Shown here: positions 63,956-64,000 of the stretch, one piece after another
Position numbering within the stretch: position 1 is the stretch's first letter
Layout: each line of letters starts with the position of its first letter
From: Eunapius fragilis
Lineage: Eukaryota > Porifera > Demospongiae > Spongillida > Spongillidae
Direction: 5' to 3'
DNA: 64,000 bases
Assembly (NCBI GenBank): GCA_963681505.1
Contig: OY811975.1
Span: forward strand, 9,055,434-9,119,433
Position numbers and translations under genes: made by a program
Notes under the pieces: generated by a model
The model's input: only the letters and a program-made list of their open reading frames with translations
The model's database searches: none
Told to the model about the DNA's origin: nothing

Positions 63956-64000
63956 GTGGAAGTGGTATATAAAAGAAAGGAGTCAAGTTCTTCCTGTGGT

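Overview
This is eukaryotic nuclear DNA from an animal. It contains conventional multi-exon genes with GT-AG introns, many only about 50-110 bp long: S-adenosylmethionine synthetase, cytosolic methionyl-tRNA synthetase and a divergent actin. These sit in AT-rich sequence dense in transposons, MITEs, minisatellites and recent local duplications. No RNA genes, operons or CRISPR arrays were seen. The short introns, metazoan-type enzymes and repeat style suggest a marine invertebrate, plausibly a demosponge. That assignment is inference from style and is not proven by any marker here.

Layout. 1-4,600: a possible unknown exon (-) and a broken RecQ-like helicase fragment, then mostly empty sequence. 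4,868-11,225: a ~3.2 kb tandem duplication, each unit ending in a 22-bp minisatellite. 12,280-14,010: a small basic ORF and a Ty3/Gypsy pol remnant. 14,832-15,163: a MITE with a younger 92-bp MITE nested in it. 15,345-17,309: S-adenosylmethionine synthetase (-, 10 exons, 385 aa). 19,115-22,976: methionyl-tRNA synthetase (+, 18 recognised exons, 595 aa recovered). 24,765-27,650: divergent actin (+, 2 exons, 378 aa). 28,820-34,080: a mosaic of four related MITEs, an inverted duplication and direct duplications. 34,850-37,640: palindrome, ~165-bp tandem repeats and a second Gypsy remnant. 37,811-39,233: a TTAA-flanked Kolobok-like element carrying a THAP ORF. 40,091-45,117 and 49,058-53,706: a ~5 kb segmental duplication. 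Each copy carries an intact three-exon gene for a secreted protein with a signal peptide, an acidic Pro-rich middle and a strongly cationic Trp/Pro/Arg tail. Between the copies a LINE is inserted in an older retroelement.

53,839-58,932 holds the most unusual object: an apparently intact 5,094-bp DNA transposon. It has 87-bp perfect terminal inverted repeats and a perfect 9-bp target-site duplication. It carries two convergent intact genes, a 432-aa RecQ-like helicase (+) and a 998-aa six-exon protein (-) that resembles DUF6589 proteins. Small MITEs at 14.8-15.2 kb share its termini, and one has its own perfect 9-bp target duplication. The element therefore looks like the autonomous head of a family not assignable to a superfamily I know. 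58,942-64,000 is gene-poor with repeat fragments.

The two methionine-consuming enzymes are divergently arranged with ~1.8 kb between their first recognised exons. Part of the methionyl-tRNA synthetase 3' end has been copied as a pseudogene into the segmental duplication ~20 kb away.
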